Positions 25,987 through 34,762 of a DNA stretch of 64,000 bases are shown here, one piece after another. The position numbers were made by a program, and so were the translations under genes. The stretch spans positions 496,001 through 560,000 of the forward strand of contig NZ_OY781939.1 in NCBI RefSeq assembly GCF_963677315.1. The letters run 5' to 3'. Positions within the stretch are counted from its first letter, which is position 1. The number at the start of each line of letters is the position of its first letter. This DNA comes from an uncultured Sphaerochaeta sp. (GTDB taxonomy: Bacteria > Spirochaetota > Spirochaetia > Sphaerochaetales > Sphaerochaetaceae). The notes under the pieces are model-generated. The model made no database searches. It was given only the letters and a program-made list of their open reading frames with translations, and was not told where the DNA came from.

Positions 25987-27186
25987 ATGGAAAATTTGCT
26001 TACACAATATGCACGTCTTGTCATCGAGGTGCAATTGAAATTACGTGAGGGTGACAGCCTCTCCATCAACAGTGAGGCAAGCACCCTGACTTTTGCCAGA
26101 CTGCTTGCTCAGAAGGCCGCACTTGCAACCAGGCAGACGGTCACCATCGTACATACCAACCATGGGAAGGTAGTGGACGCCATCCCCATCGAGCCGACAG
26201 AGAAGGAAATCTTCCGTCCCCCAGTACAGGGAGCCGTCATGTGCCACATTGTCGACCTGGACGAGCACCCATACCTTACACCAACCGACCTCAACACAGC
26301 AGCGGAGGAAGTAACCACCCTGGGGAAATACGGATTGCTCGCCGATCCCGTCTTCCTTGACCGGAGGATTGCCGTCCCCTGGGCCAATATACCCTATCCA
26401 GGCCCTCGCTGGGCGTTGCAGTTGCTTGGGACCCAAGCAAGTGAAGAGGATATGTGGAAACTTTTCACCACGCTCTACCGAATAGAAGATGAGCATGGCT
26501 TCCGTTTCTGGGAAGAGCAGGGAAACCTCCTGGCTTACAGGAAACAGAAACTGAATGAACGAGGAAGGTGCAGGATCCGTTTGATCGGGGACCTTTGGGA
26601 GATTGGTGTTACCATGGCCAAGGACACCATCTGGGCCGGCGGCAGACAAACCCTGCCCAGCCAACGCTCGTTCTTCTCTTCACTCCCGGTGCAGGCAATT
26701 CATGCTGCCCTGGATGGCAAAAGTGCCAATGGAACATTCACCTCCTCAAGGCCCTTCTATGTCCTTGGACAGGAAGTAAAGGGAGCACGGTTCACTGTGC
26801 AAGATGGATTGGTCACAGAGTATGCAGCACAGAGTGGCGAAGAAGCGCTCACTGCACTCTTCTCAGTTGATGAGAATGCGAAGAGAGTGAGTGAAATCTC
26901 ACTTGCCGATCATGATACCGTTGAAAGCCATTACCTGGAAAAATCGATCCATCCCCTCTTTGCACGGGAAATGACCAGCACGATTGTGCTGGGTGGATTC
27001 TCCCTGGACAATCTGACCACTCAACAGAATGAAGGGGATATAGAAGACAGTGCTCTTTGCACCTCCCTGGTGAGGGTGGCGGTACCAATTGGGGACAGCC
27101 ATCTATCGGTAACGCTGCATAGCGAGGATGGGAGTGAGTCATCTGTAATGGAAGAGGGAATATTCACAGAGGAGGGACTGGTATGA
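25987..27186 (+). CDS. M29 aminopeptidase homologue lacking metal ligands (pseudoenzyme)
   Basis: A 399-residue member of the M29 (AmpS/aminopeptidase T) family by overall sequence and by its pairing with the next gene. Aligned with that neighbour, most of the expected two-metal ligands are gone. LPTEEIF is replaced by LPVQAIH (Glu lost), SCHLALGEGYP by STIVLGGFS (His and Tyr lost), and MHIDF by VRVAV (His and Asp lost). Only the Glu of the GEVAL-type motif (SEISL) remains. It is therefore probably catalytically dead. The start is the ATG at 25987 with GGAGG four bases upstream. A GTG at 25972 is also in frame. It overlaps the active paralogue by 4 bases, which suggests a heteromer or regulatory partner. 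Confidence 0.8.
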   Translation: MENLLTQYARLVIEVQLKLREGDSLSINSEASTLTFARLLAQKAALATRQTVTIVHTNHGKVVDAIPIEPTEKEIFRPPVQGAVMCHIVDLDEHPYLTPTDLNTAAEEVTTLGKYGLLADPVFLDRRIAVPWANIPYPGPRWALQLLGTQASEEDMWKLFTTLYRIEDEHGFRFWEEQGNLLAYRKQKLNERGRCRIRLIGDLWEIGVTMAKDTIWAGGRQTLPSQRSFFSSLPVQAIHAALDGKSANGTFTSSRPFYVLGQEVKGARFTVQDGLVTEYAAQSGEEALTALFSVDENAKRVSEISLADHDTVESHYLEKSIHPLFAREMTSTIVLGGFSLDNLTTQQNEGDIEDSALCTSLVRVAVPIGDSHLSVTLHSEDGSESSVMEEGIFTEEGLV

Positions 27187-28406
27187 ACAAACAGGAAATT
27201 GAGAGATATGCGGACCTGATCATCCAAGGGGGGATCAACCTACAGAGCGGAAAAGGGGTTGTCATCACCACAGGACCGGGCACTTATTATTTTGCCCGGG
27301 AACTGAGCAAGTCAGCTTATCGCCATGGGGCAAGCTATGTGCAGGTCCTGCTTGATGACCTGGATGTCCTCTCAGAGAGGTTGAAGCACCAGGATGAAGA
27401 TGCATTGAAATTCAACCCACATTTCCTCAAGGCATTCGACTACGAGTTTGTCAGTGAGGGTTGGTCACATATCAGGATCGACAGCACAGAGGAGCGGCTC
27501 GACCATGGCCCACTTGACGGAGAAAAGAACCAGATACTGGGAAAGGCAAAACGTCAGTTCAGTGAAGCGAAAACCAAGAAACTGATGCGTCACCAGCTCC
27601 CCTGGTGTGTCTGTGTGGCCCCCGGGCCCCTCTGGGCAAAACAGGTACTGGGAGAGGATGCAACCACTGATGACCTCATGAAGGTCCTTTCCCCTATCCT
27701 GCTCCTCGACACAGATGACCCTATAAAGGCCTGGAATGAGAAAGCCTCTGTACTGAGGAAACGTCAGGATTATCTCAATGGGCTTGAAATCGACACACTG
27801 CACTACCAGAGCAGCAAGAGTGACCTGAAGATCGGGTTCACAGAGAGAGCACGCTTCATCGGAGGAGGTGAGACACTCCCCGATGGAAGGGAGTTCTTTC
27901 CCAACCTCCCTACTGAGGAAATCTTCACCACTCCTGACAACCTCAGGGCAGAGGGATACATCACCACGACCAAACCTGTTGAGGTGCTGAACACCACCAC
28001 TGAGGAGGTCCGCTTTGTATTCAAGGATGGAGAGGTGGTTGAGTACCACGCCAAGAAGGGCCAGGATGCAATGGACAGGTTTTTTGCCGTAGATGATGGC
28101 ACCCGTAGACTCGGGGAAGTTGCCTTGGTGGATGAGACCAGCCCGATCGCAAAAAGCGACCTTGTCTTCAACTCAATCCTGCTTGATGAGAATGCTTCCT
28201 GCCACCTTGCTCTCGGAGAAGGCTATCCCTCTGCACTCAAGGATGGTGCAACCCTGGATACCAAGGAACAGCTGCAACAAGCACATTGCAATACCAGCCT
28301 TATGCACATAGATTTCATGGTCGGCTCCCCGGACATGAAAATAACCGCCCATACTCGTGATGGACGGCAAGTGGTAATCATGGAAAACGGGATGTTTACC
28401 TTCTAG
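27183..28406 (+). CDS. M29 family metallo-aminopeptidase
   Basis: A 407-residue thermophilic-aminopeptidase-like enzyme that removes N-terminal amino acids, probably in the cytoplasm. All expected dinuclear metal ligands are visible: Glu in LPTEEIFTTP, Glu in LGEVALVD, His and Tyr in SCHLALGEGYP, and His-x-Asp in MHIDFMVGSPDM. Length is normal for the family. It is translationally coupled (ATGA overlap) to the preceding degenerate paralogue and ends with a 4-base overlap against convergent coaX. Confidence 0.92.
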   Translation: MNKQEIERYADLIIQGGINLQSGKGVVITTGPGTYYFARELSKSAYRHGASYVQVLLDDLDVLSERLKHQDEDALKFNPHFLKAFDYEFVSEGWSHIRIDSTEERLDHGPLDGEKNQILGKAKRQFSEAKTKKLMRHQLPWCVCVAPGPLWAKQVLGEDATTDDLMKVLSPILLLDTDDPIKAWNEKASVLRKRQDYLNGLEIDTLHYQSSKSDLKIGFTERARFIGGGETLPDGREFFPNLPTEEIFTTPDNLRAEGYITTTKPVEVLNTTTEEVRFVFKDGEVVEYHAKKGQDAMDRFFAVDDGTRRLGEVALVDETSPIAKSDLVFNSILLDENASCHLALGEGYPSALKDGATLDTKEQLQQAHCNTSLMHIDFMVGSPDMKITAHTRDGRQVVIMENGMFTF

Positions 28407-29164
28407 TTGAGTTCCTGGATGAGTTTCAGACCATCGAGGGTATGCATGGAGGCAATTTGGTTGATCCGGTCAATGAGCGGGGCGATGGTCCTGCTCAGAC
28501 CACCGGTAGCTATGACGTAGACCTCCTTGCCTATCTCCTGCTCCACTCGCTCGATCATGGTTGTCACCATTCCTGCGTAGCCATACATGATTCCGCTCCT
28601 GATCGAGTCCTGGCTGTTCTGGCCCAAGACAGAGGGAGGAATCTTCAGTTCTACCTGGGGAAGTTGCGCGGTATTCCCGAAGAGGGCGTTCACCGCAGTA
28701 ACCAGACCGGGGGCAATGGAAACCCCAAGGACGGAACCATCGCAGTCAACCGTAGCAAGGGTGAGTGCGGTACCAAAGTCCACCACAACCACCGCATGAT
28801 CAGGACATGCAAAATGTGCCTGGGCAAGGTTTGCCAACAAGTCACTTCCCAGTTCAGCAGGGATGGTCTCTTTTCTCAGACCACTGTTCACCCTATGATC
28901 TACCATCAAGGGCTGAACATCGAACAACCTGATGATGTTTTTCTGCATTGACCGGGTCAGGTTGGGTACAACCGAGCTGATCACAGCCCGGTTGATATCA
29001 TGCTTGAAGAGCTGCGAATGACTCAGCAGGCTCTCCAAGACAACAAAATACTCATCGCTGGTCTTTCGTTGGTCGCTGTAAATCCTGTAGGAGTGTATCC
29101 ATTTCTGCCCATCATGGACAGCGATCACGATATTCGTATTTCCAATATCTACAGCAAGCAGCAT
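28403..29164 (-). CDS. coaX: Type III pantothenate kinase
   Basis: A 253-residue acetate-kinase-fold enzyme that phosphorylates pantothenate, the first committed step of coenzyme A synthesis. The N-terminal phosphate motif is LLAVDIGNTNIVIAV. The central VVVDFGTALTLATVD supplies the second phosphate/adenosine region, and AIAPGL-type (SIAPGLVTAV) and ATGGLSRTIAP motifs follow. With coaD at 5.5 kb, two CoA pathway genes occur in this window. It is convergent with the M29 pair and downstream of the ABC-F gene by 9 bases. Confidence 0.95.
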   Translation of the reverse strand: MLLAVDIGNTNIVIAVHDGQKWIHSYRIYSDQRKTSDEYFVVLESLLSHSQLFKHDINRAVISSVVPNLTRSMQKNIIRLFDVQPLMVDHRVNSGLRKETIPAELGSDLLANLAQAHFACPDHAVVVVDFGTALTLATVDCDGSVLGVSIAPGLVTAVNALFGNTAQLPQVELKIPPSVLGQNSQDSIRSGIMYGYAGMVTTMIERVEQEIGKEVYVIATGGLSRTIAPLIDRINQIASMHTLDGLKLIQELN

Positions 29165-29173
29165 GAGACCTCC

Positions 29174-30811
29174 TTATAGGGCCATGGCATGATGGGAACC
29201 ACTGTACATCTCATCACGCAAGGCTTTGATGGATTCGTCATTGAAATAGTCCTCGAATCCAATCAGCCTGTCAATGACACCCGCTGGGGTGAACTCTACG
29301 ATGCGGTTTGCAATCGATTCAACAAACTGGTGGTCATGGCTGTTGAAGAGCAGGACACCACTGAAATCAATCAATCCATCGTTGAGGGCGGTGATGGCCT
29401 CCAGGTCCAGATGGCTCGTAGGTTCGTCCAGGATCATGCAATTGGCCTGCTCCAGCATCATGCGTGCAAGCACGACGCGGACCTTTTCCCCTCCACTGAG
29501 AACCGTACAGTCCTTCAGAGCCTCATCCCCGCTGAAGAGCATCCTGCCGAGGAAGGAGCGAATGTAGGTATCGTCCTTATCACTGCTGTAGGTCCTGAGC
29601 CAATCGGTAATGGAGACATGCTCATTGAAGAGGTGTGCGTTGTTCTTGGGGAAGTATGAGAGGCTGGTGGTCACCCCCCACTCAAAACTCCCTTCATCGG
29701 GTTCCATGTTTCCACTGAGAATCTCGAAGAGGATCGTCTTTGCATAGTGGTTCGGTCCTACAAAGGCTACCTTGTCATCTGCGTTGAGTACCATGGAGAA
29801 GTTGTCCAGAATCTTCTCGCCTTCAATGGTCTTGCTCAGGCCCTTGACCTCGAGGATCTTCTTTCCTACCTCTCGTTCTGGCTTGAATGCCACATAGGGG
29901 AATCTTCTGCTGGACGGCTTGATATCATCAATGGTGAGCTTATCGATCAGTTTCTTACGGCTCGTTGCCTGTTTTGCCTTTGCCACGTTGCTGCTGAACC
30001 GTTGGATGAACTCCTTCAATTCAGAAATCTTCTCTTCCCTGCGCTTTTTCTGGTCCTTCATCTGCTTCGCAGCAAGCTGGCTTGAGAGATACCAGAAATC
30101 GTAGTTACCGACATACAGCTGGATCTTGCCGAAGTCAATGTCTGCAATATGGGTACATACAGTGTTCAGGAAGTGACGGTCGTGGCTTACCACAATGACG
30201 GTGTTGTCAAAGTTGGAGAGAAACTCTTCAAGCCAGTGGATGGATTCAAGGTCAAGGTGGTTGGTGGGCTCGTCAAGCAAGAGAATGTCCGGGTTGCCGA
30301 ACAGTGCCTGTGCAAGCAGGACACGAACCTTGATGTTGTCCTCAACCTCATTCATCATCTTCTGCTGCATCTCTGTGTTGATGCCAAGCCCATCTAGCAT
30401 CTGTGCTGCCTGGGCTTCGGCTTCCCATCCACCGAGGTCTGCAAAGTCACCTTCGAGCTCAGCAGCCCTCAGTCCATCTTCCTCGGTGAAATCTTCCTTC
30501 GAGTAGATGGCATCGCGTTCCTTCATGATTGAATACAACTGCTCATATCCCATAATGACGGTTTCAAGCACGGAATACTCATTGAAGGCAAAGTGATCCT
30601 GCCTGAGAACGGCCATGCGCTGGCCGGAGGAGATGATGACCTCCCCGCTATCAGCCTCGATCTCACCACTGAGAATTTTCAGGAAGGTGGATTTGCCTGC
30701 CCCATTTGCCCCAATTACCCCATAACAGTTTCCTGGGGTGAACTTTATATTGACTTCCTTGAAGAGTACTTGAGTCCCGTAGGCGAGACCGATGTTTGCA
30801 GCTGTAATCAT
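29174..30811 (-). CDS. ABC-F family ATPase (YbiT/YkpA-like)
   Basis: A 545-residue soluble protein with two ABC ATPase domains and no membrane segments, of the ribosome-associated ABC-F family. Domain 1 has Walker A GANGAGKST, a degenerate signature (MNEVEDNIKVRV) and Walker B ILLLDEPTNHLD. A helical linker (about 240-310) has the P-site-tRNA-interaction-motif position. Domain 2 has a modified Walker A (GPNHYAKT), an intact LSGGEKVRV and MILDEPTSHLD. Both features fit the YbiT/YkpA branch as I remember it. An upstream in-frame start at 30853 is rejected in favour of the ATG at 30811 (MITAANIGLAYG). Confidence 0.9.
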   Translation of the reverse strand: MITAANIGLAYGTQVLFKEVNIKFTPGNCYGVIGANGAGKSTFLKILSGEIEADSGEVIISSGQRMAVLRQDHFAFNEYSVLETVIMGYEQLYSIMKERDAIYSKEDFTEEDGLRAAELEGDFADLGGWEAEAQAAQMLDGLGINTEMQQKMMNEVEDNIKVRVLLAQALFGNPDILLLDEPTNHLDLESIHWLEEFLSNFDNTVIVVSHDRHFLNTVCTHIADIDFGKIQLYVGNYDFWYLSSQLAAKQMKDQKKRREEKISELKEFIQRFSSNVAKAKQATSRKKLIDKLTIDDIKPSSRRFPYVAFKPEREVGKKILEVKGLSKTIEGEKILDNFSMVLNADDKVAFVGPNHYAKTILFEILSGNMEPDEGSFEWGVTTSLSYFPKNNAHLFNEHVSITDWLRTYSSDKDDTYIRSFLGRMLFSGDEALKDCTVLSGGEKVRVVLARMMLEQANCMILDEPTSHLDLEAITALNDGLIDFSGVLLFNSHDHQFVESIANRIVEFTPAGVIDRLIGFEDYFNDESIKALRDEMYSGSHHAMAL

Positions 30812-30883
30812 GATTGTGGTTCCTCTTGAATAGTATCCGAAAAAAAAGAGCAACCTGCAAGGCTGCCCCTTCCATATAAACTA

Positions 30884-30955
30884 TAGTTCCTAGGGGAATC
30901 GAACCCCTATTTAGAGACTGAGAATCTCCTGTCCTAACCATTAGACGAAGGAACC
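30884..30955 (-). tRNA. tRNA-Glu (anticodon CTC)
   Basis: A minus-strand cloverleaf: acceptor GGTTCCT with AGGAACT, anticodon loop TTCTCAG giving CTC, T arm AGGGGTTCGATTCCCCT. It is separated from tRNA-Gln by five bases and cotranscribed with it. Confidence 0.93.
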
Positions 30956-30960
30956 GGTGC

Positions 30961-31031
30961 CTGGGATGGAGGGATTCGAACCCCCAAAGGCAGAACCAGA
31001 ATCTGCAGTGTTACCATTACACTACATCCCA
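30961..31031 (-). tRNA. tRNA-Gln (anticodon CTG)
   Basis: A minus-strand cloverleaf: acceptor TGGGATG with CATCCCA, anticodon loop TTCTGGT giving CTG between GCAGA and TCTGC, T arm GGGGGTTCGAATCCCTC. It is first in the Gln-Glu tRNA unit. Confidence 0.93.
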
Positions 31032-31049
31032 ATGTCAAAATCCTGTCGT

Positions 31050-31078
31050 AGGATACGGAAATGTGTTTACTTTGTCAA
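31050..31078 (-). promoter_or_regulatory. Promoter of the tRNA-Gln/Glu unit
   Basis: On the minus strand a perfect TTGACA is followed after 17 bases by TATCCT, 19 bases upstream of tRNA-Gln. Confidence 0.65.
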
Positions 31079-31098
31079 GTACATGCAGGAATTTCTTC

Positions 31099-31632
31099 CT
31101 ACTCTCCGTGATACTCCTGCAAAACATCCACAGGATGCCCTTCCAGTACTTTTTCATAGTTCAGGAACGGCAACCCAATCACTCCCAAGAACCCTTCAAC
31201 AAGAGCCCCATGTTCCTTGAATATGGTAGCAGCAGCCTGCAGGGTACCCCCGGTTGCAATCAGGTCATCAACGAACAGAACATGGGAACCCTTTTCAATA
31301 TCCACTTCCTGGACACATACCATGTCAGAGCCATATTCGAGATCAAACCGTTTCTTGATGGTCTTGTTCGGCAACTTCCCGGGCTTCCTGACAAGAATAA
31401 GGGGAAGGGAGAGTCGTTCGGCCAAGGGGGCTGCAAAGACGAATCCACGAGCTTCAACTGCTGCAATGGCGTCAATCTTCCGTCCCTTACAGAGTTCCTC
31501 CAGGCGATCGATACAGTAACGGAAAGCCTCCGGCACTGCAAGAATACCAGTAATGTCATAGTACAGAACTCCCTGCTTCGGAAAATCGGGAACCTTTCTG
31601 ATTACACTGTCCAGATCATAGTTAGTGTCCAT
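31099..31632 (-). CDS. apt: Adenine phosphoribosyltransferase
   Basis: A 177-residue purine-salvage enzyme that makes AMP from adenine and PRPP. The PRPP-binding motif VLFVDDLIATGGT is clear near the C-terminal third. The N-terminal VPDFPKQGVLYYDIT and AAVEARGFVFAAPLA are typical. The start is the ATG at 31632, with GAGAGG four bases upstream. A GTG at 31644 overlapping the tsaD stop is less likely. It is the third gene of the small unit beginning at 32.9 kb. Confidence 0.94.
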   Translation of the reverse strand: MDTNYDLDSVIRKVPDFPKQGVLYYDITGILAVPEAFRYCIDRLEELCKGRKIDAIAAVEARGFVFAAPLAERLSLPLILVRKPGKLPNKTIKKRFDLEYGSDMVCVQEVDIEKGSHVLFVDDLIATGGTLQAAATIFKEHGALVEGFLGVIGLPFLNYEKVLEGHPVDVLQEYHGE

Positions 31633-31640
31633 AGAACCTC

Positions 31641-32663
31641 TCACTTGGCGTATTGTTTCTTAAATGCTGTAACCCGGGCACTTGGCGCCTCGGAAAAATC
31701 ACTTCTTATTCCATCCTGGAGATACCGGTAGGCAAGGGCAGCTATCATGGCACCATTGTCGGTACAAAGCTTCAGTGAGGGGAAGGAGACCTCATAGCCA
31801 CCCCCCTGCAGGGAGAGCAGTTCACTTCTCAGGTAGCTGTTCGCAGCAACCCCACCCCCAGCACTCAATCGCCTAAGTCCGGTTTCCTTCAATGCCTGAC
31901 GTACCCGCTTCATGAGCATATTCACAGCAGCTCGCTGGAAGGATGCTGCAATATTCTCAGGGCTCTTCTCACTCTCTCCATCCCAGAAGCTGTCGAGTTG
32001 GTTGATCACGGCTGTCTTCAGACCACTGTAAGAGATATCATACGGATGGTCCATGACATTGAGCTTAGGGCCGGGAAACAGAAAAGCAACAGGATTGCCT
32101 GTCCTCGCCAAACGGTCGATGGCAATCCCTCCAGGGTACCCAAATCCGTAATGCTTGGCGACCTTGTCGAAGGCTTCCCCGATTGCATCGTCTATTGTTG
32201 TCCCCAGGACCTCAATGGTATCGTAGTCATCAACGCGACAGATCACCGTATGCCCCCCTGAGACCAGTACCCCAAGATATGGATAGTCCAGGGGATGTTC
32301 GATCTGGGATGCATACAGGTGTGCCCTGATATGATCAATGGTGATAAAGGGAAGGTTCAGGGAAGAGGCAAAGCCTTTGGCAAAGCTTACCCCGACAAGT
32401 AGGGACCCCAAGAGTCCCGGTCGGCTGGTGACAGCTACTGCATCAATGTCATTGACGGTGAGATGGGCCTTATCAAGGGCCGATTGCACAACCTGGCCAA
32501 TCCATTCAGTGTGGAGCCGGCTGGCTAGTTCAGGGACAACGCCTTCATAGGGTTTATGGAGTTCAATCTGGGTTGCAATGATATTACTGAGAATGGTATG
32601 CCCATCCTCCACCAGGGAAGCACTGCACTCATCACATGATGTCTCGATACCAAGGACGATCAT
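31641..32663 (-). CDS. tsaD: tRNA threonylcarbamoyladenosine biosynthesis protein TsaD
   Basis: A 340-residue ASKHA-fold protein that, with TsaB, TsaE and TsaC partners, installs the t6A37 modification on ANN-decoding tRNAs. MIVLGIETSCDECSASLV and VVPELASRLH are characteristic. The metal-site histidines are in HIRAHLYAS. LVSGGHT and SAGGGVAANSYLR complete the family motifs. It overlaps the small upstream gene by 4 bases and precedes apt by 8. Confidence 0.96.
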   Translation of the reverse strand: MIVLGIETSCDECSASLVEDGHTILSNIIATQIELHKPYEGVVPELASRLHTEWIGQVVQSALDKAHLTVNDIDAVAVTSRPGLLGSLLVGVSFAKGFASSLNLPFITIDHIRAHLYASQIEHPLDYPYLGVLVSGGHTVICRVDDYDTIEVLGTTIDDAIGEAFDKVAKHYGFGYPGGIAIDRLARTGNPVAFLFPGPKLNVMDHPYDISYSGLKTAVINQLDSFWDGESEKSPENIAASFQRAAVNMLMKRVRQALKETGLRRLSAGGGVAANSYLRSELLSLQGGGYEVSFPSLKLCTDNGAMIAALAYRYLQDGIRSDFSEAPSARVTAFKKQYAK

Positions 32664-32923
32664 AGATCCTCCAAGTCATAATCATCATCAAGCAATGCAT
32701 AGTCCTCCGCTGTGAAGTTGATTACTTTCTCACTGACCAACGGCGCAATATCCTTGAGCTCAAAACCGTACTCCAAGGCATCAGGAAACATATCCAACAA
32801 AAATTGGGCGACATCCGGCTGCCACCCTACCCCAACTTTGGTACGTACTGCTTGTTTTTCTGTATTCAGCAAGACAACCACCTCCTGGGCGACAGCATGT
32901 CTGAACCGTCTCTCTCTATTCAC
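32660..32923 (-). CDS. Uncharacterised small acidic protein upstream of tsaD
   Basis: About 87 residues with no family that I recognise. The N-terminus is basic (NRERRFRHAVAQEVVVLL), and the C-terminus is strongly acidic, ending in DYALLDDDYDLEDL. The GTG at 32923 is chosen because AGAGGG lies five bases upstream. A GTG at 32938 and a TTG at 32944 are also in frame. Four-base overlap with tsaD indicates translational coupling. Confidence 0.65.
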   Translation of the reverse strand: MNRERRFRHAVAQEVVVLLNTEKQAVRTKVGVGWQPDVAQFLLDMFPDALEYGFELKDIAPLVSEKVINFTAEDYALLDDDYDLEDL

Positions 32924-33009
32924 CGTATCCCTCTTCACCCGCAAGCCTACTCGACATTAGAGGAAAAGGTCAAGGTAAAGGTGAGCAGGTATTTTATACA
33001 CAATCCGTC

Positions 33010-33038
33010 TTTACCTTCTTCCCTGTTTCGGGTAGAAT
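33010..33038 (+). promoter_or_regulatory. Promoter of tRNA-Thr
   Basis: TTTACC, 17 bases, then TAGAAT, ending 23 bases before the tRNA. Confidence 0.6.
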
Positions 33039-33061
33039 GCTCCTGTTTTCATACGTTTATT

Positions 33062-33133
33062 GCCAAAATAGCTCAGCGGTAGAGCAGCTCACTCGTAATG
33101 AGCAGGTCAAGGGTTCAATTCCCTTTTTTGGCT
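33062..33133 (+). tRNA. tRNA-Thr (anticodon CGT)
   Basis: Acceptor GCCAAAA with TTTTGGC, D arm AGCTCAGCGGTAGAGC, anticodon loop CTCGTAA between GCTCA and TGAGC, T arm AAGGGTTCAATTCCCTT. It is a single-gene transcript with its own promoter and terminator. Confidence 0.94.
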
Positions 33134-33136
33134 CAT

Positions 33137-33170
33137 GAAGCGGTTCCCTAGGGGACCGCTTCTTCTTGTT
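33137..33170 (+). terminator. tRNA-Thr terminator
   Basis: GAAGCGGTTCCC and GGGGACCGCTTC form a 12-bp near-perfect stem with a two-base loop, followed by TTCTTGTTG. Confidence 0.7.
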
Positions 33171-33212
33171 GTTCTACTGGTGATCATACCGCTCATATGA
33201 ACAAAGGGAATC

Positions 33213-33926
33213 TCATTTTGATTTGCCCAGATAGGCATACTTGATATCTTCATTCTCCAGAAGTGTCATACCAGGTCCTGACAAAGTTATATTTCCTGTC
33301 TCCATAACATAGCCTTCATGGGCTGTACGAAGTGCCACATTCGCATTTTGCTCGATGAGCAGTACCGTTACACCCGCCTCATTTACACGCTTTATGATAG
33401 TAAATATGTCCCTTACCACCAGTGGAGCAAGTCCAAGCGAGGGTTCGTCCATCATGATCATCTTGGGACTTGCCATCAGGGCTCTTCCCACAGCAAGCAT
33501 CTGTTGCTCGCCCCCAGAAAGGGTTCCAGCAAGTTGCCAATACCGTTCCTTGAGCCTGGGAAACAAATCATATACTCTTTCGAGGTTTTGTTGCTCCTCT
33601 GTTTTATCCTGCAAATACCCACCGATCTTCAAATTTTCCAACGTAGTCAGATTGGCAAATACGCGCCTACCTTCGGGAACGAGAACCAATCCTCGCTCAA
33701 CAATCTTACGGGTATCCATACCATTGAGTTTTTCCCCATTATAGGTGATGGTTCCACTGGTCACCGGAACCAGACCCATAATGGAGCGCAAGGTTGTAGA
33801 TTTACCTGCACCATTTGCACCTATGAGGGTCACTATTTGACCTTCTTGGACAGAGAAAGAAATACCGTTGAGCGCTACGATACCACCATAACACACCTTC
33901 AGGTTCTGTACTTCAAGCAAACTCAT
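33213..33926 (-). CDS. livF: Branched-chain amino acid ABC transporter ATPase LivF
   Basis: A 237-residue cytoplasmic ATPase subunit. Walker A GANGAGKST, signature LSGGEQQMLAVGRAL and Walker B MIMMDEPSLGLAP place it with LivF. It pairs with LivG on the LivH-LivM membrane core. Its start overlaps livG by 4 bases. It is the last gene of the livKHMGF operon. Confidence 0.93.
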   Translation of the reverse strand: MSLLEVQNLKVCYGGIVALNGISFSVQEGQIVTLIGANGAGKSTTLRSIMGLVPVTSGTITYNGEKLNGMDTRKIVERGLVLVPEGRRVFANLTTLENLKIGGYLQDKTEEQQNLERVYDLFPRLKERYWQLAGTLSGGEQQMLAVGRALMASPKMIMMDEPSLGLAPLVVRDIFTIIKRVNEAGVTVLLIEQNANVALRTAHEGYVMETGNITLSGPGMTLLENEDIKYAYLGKSK

Positions 33927-34762
33927 ATCTCTTCATCCCCCAGATAGGCCTTGATAACCTTGGGATTGTTCTGGATTTCAGTGGCATTTCCCTCAGCAAT
34001 CATCTTCCCGTAATCCAATACATAGATATGGTCTGAAATCTCCATGACCAAGTTCATATGATGCTCGATAAGAAAAACAGTAAGGTTGAACGAATTCTGT
34101 ATCTCCTTGATGAAGGCAGAAAGCATCTCCGTTTCTTTTGGATTCATGCCTGCAGCAGGTTCATCAAGCAACAATAACTTGGGCCCGGTTGCCAGTGCCC
34201 TGGCAATCTCCAGCCTTCGCTGTTTCCCATAGGGTAAAGATGAAGAAATCTCGTCACGATTGGACAGTAACCCCACCCTATCCAGAAGTTCCTCTGTATC
34301 CTGATGCATTTTCAACTCTTCCGACCGGTTAAGCCTGAACGTTGAACGCAACAATCCTGCATTGATGTGGCAGTGCTTGGCTATCAGTACATTCTCAAAG
34401 ACCGTAAGGTCCTTGAACAATCTGATATTCTGAAATGTACGAGCCATACCAAGACGTGTTATCTTATCAGGTGTATTCACCACCTGCTCCCCATATGGGG
34501 TCTTGTACGTCCCGTTGTAAATCTTTTTCATCTTGCCACGGGGAAAGTTCTCTCCGATTACCATATCTTCAAAAACCACCCTTCCATTCGTAGGTTGATA
34601 GCCTCCTGTTATTACGTTGAAAGCGGTAGTCTTTCCTGCTCCGTTGGGTCCGATGAGCGCAGTGATTCTCTCTTTCTGGATTTCTATAGAGAGATCGTCA
34701 ACAGCCACAACACCGCCAAACTGCATCGTTATATGTTCAGTCCTCAAGACCACATCGTTCAT
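33923..34762 (-). CDS. livG: Branched-chain amino acid ABC transporter ATPase LivG
   Basis: A 279-residue ATPase with Walker A GPNGAGKTT, a signature-region SLPYGKQRRLEIARAL and Walker B LLLLDEPAAGMNP, typical of LivG. An internal segment after Walker A (residues 50-90) is longer than in many LivG proteins. The ATG at 34762 overlaps the livM stop (ATGA) and gives the family start MNDVVL. A longer in-frame start at 34819 inside livM is rejected. Confidence 0.93.
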   Translation of the reverse strand: MNDVVLRTEHITMQFGGVVAVDDLSIEIQKERITALIGPNGAGKTTAFNVITGGYQPTNGRVVFEDMVIGENFPRGKMKKIYNGTYKTPYGEQVVNTPDKITRLGMARTFQNIRLFKDLTVFENVLIAKHCHINAGLLRSTFRLNRSEELKMHQDTEELLDRVGLLSNRDEISSSLPYGKQRRLEIARALATGPKLLLLDEPAAGMNPKETEMLSAFIKEIQNSFNLTVFLIEHHMNLVMEISDHIYVLDYGKMIAEGNATEIQNNPKVIKAYLGDEEI

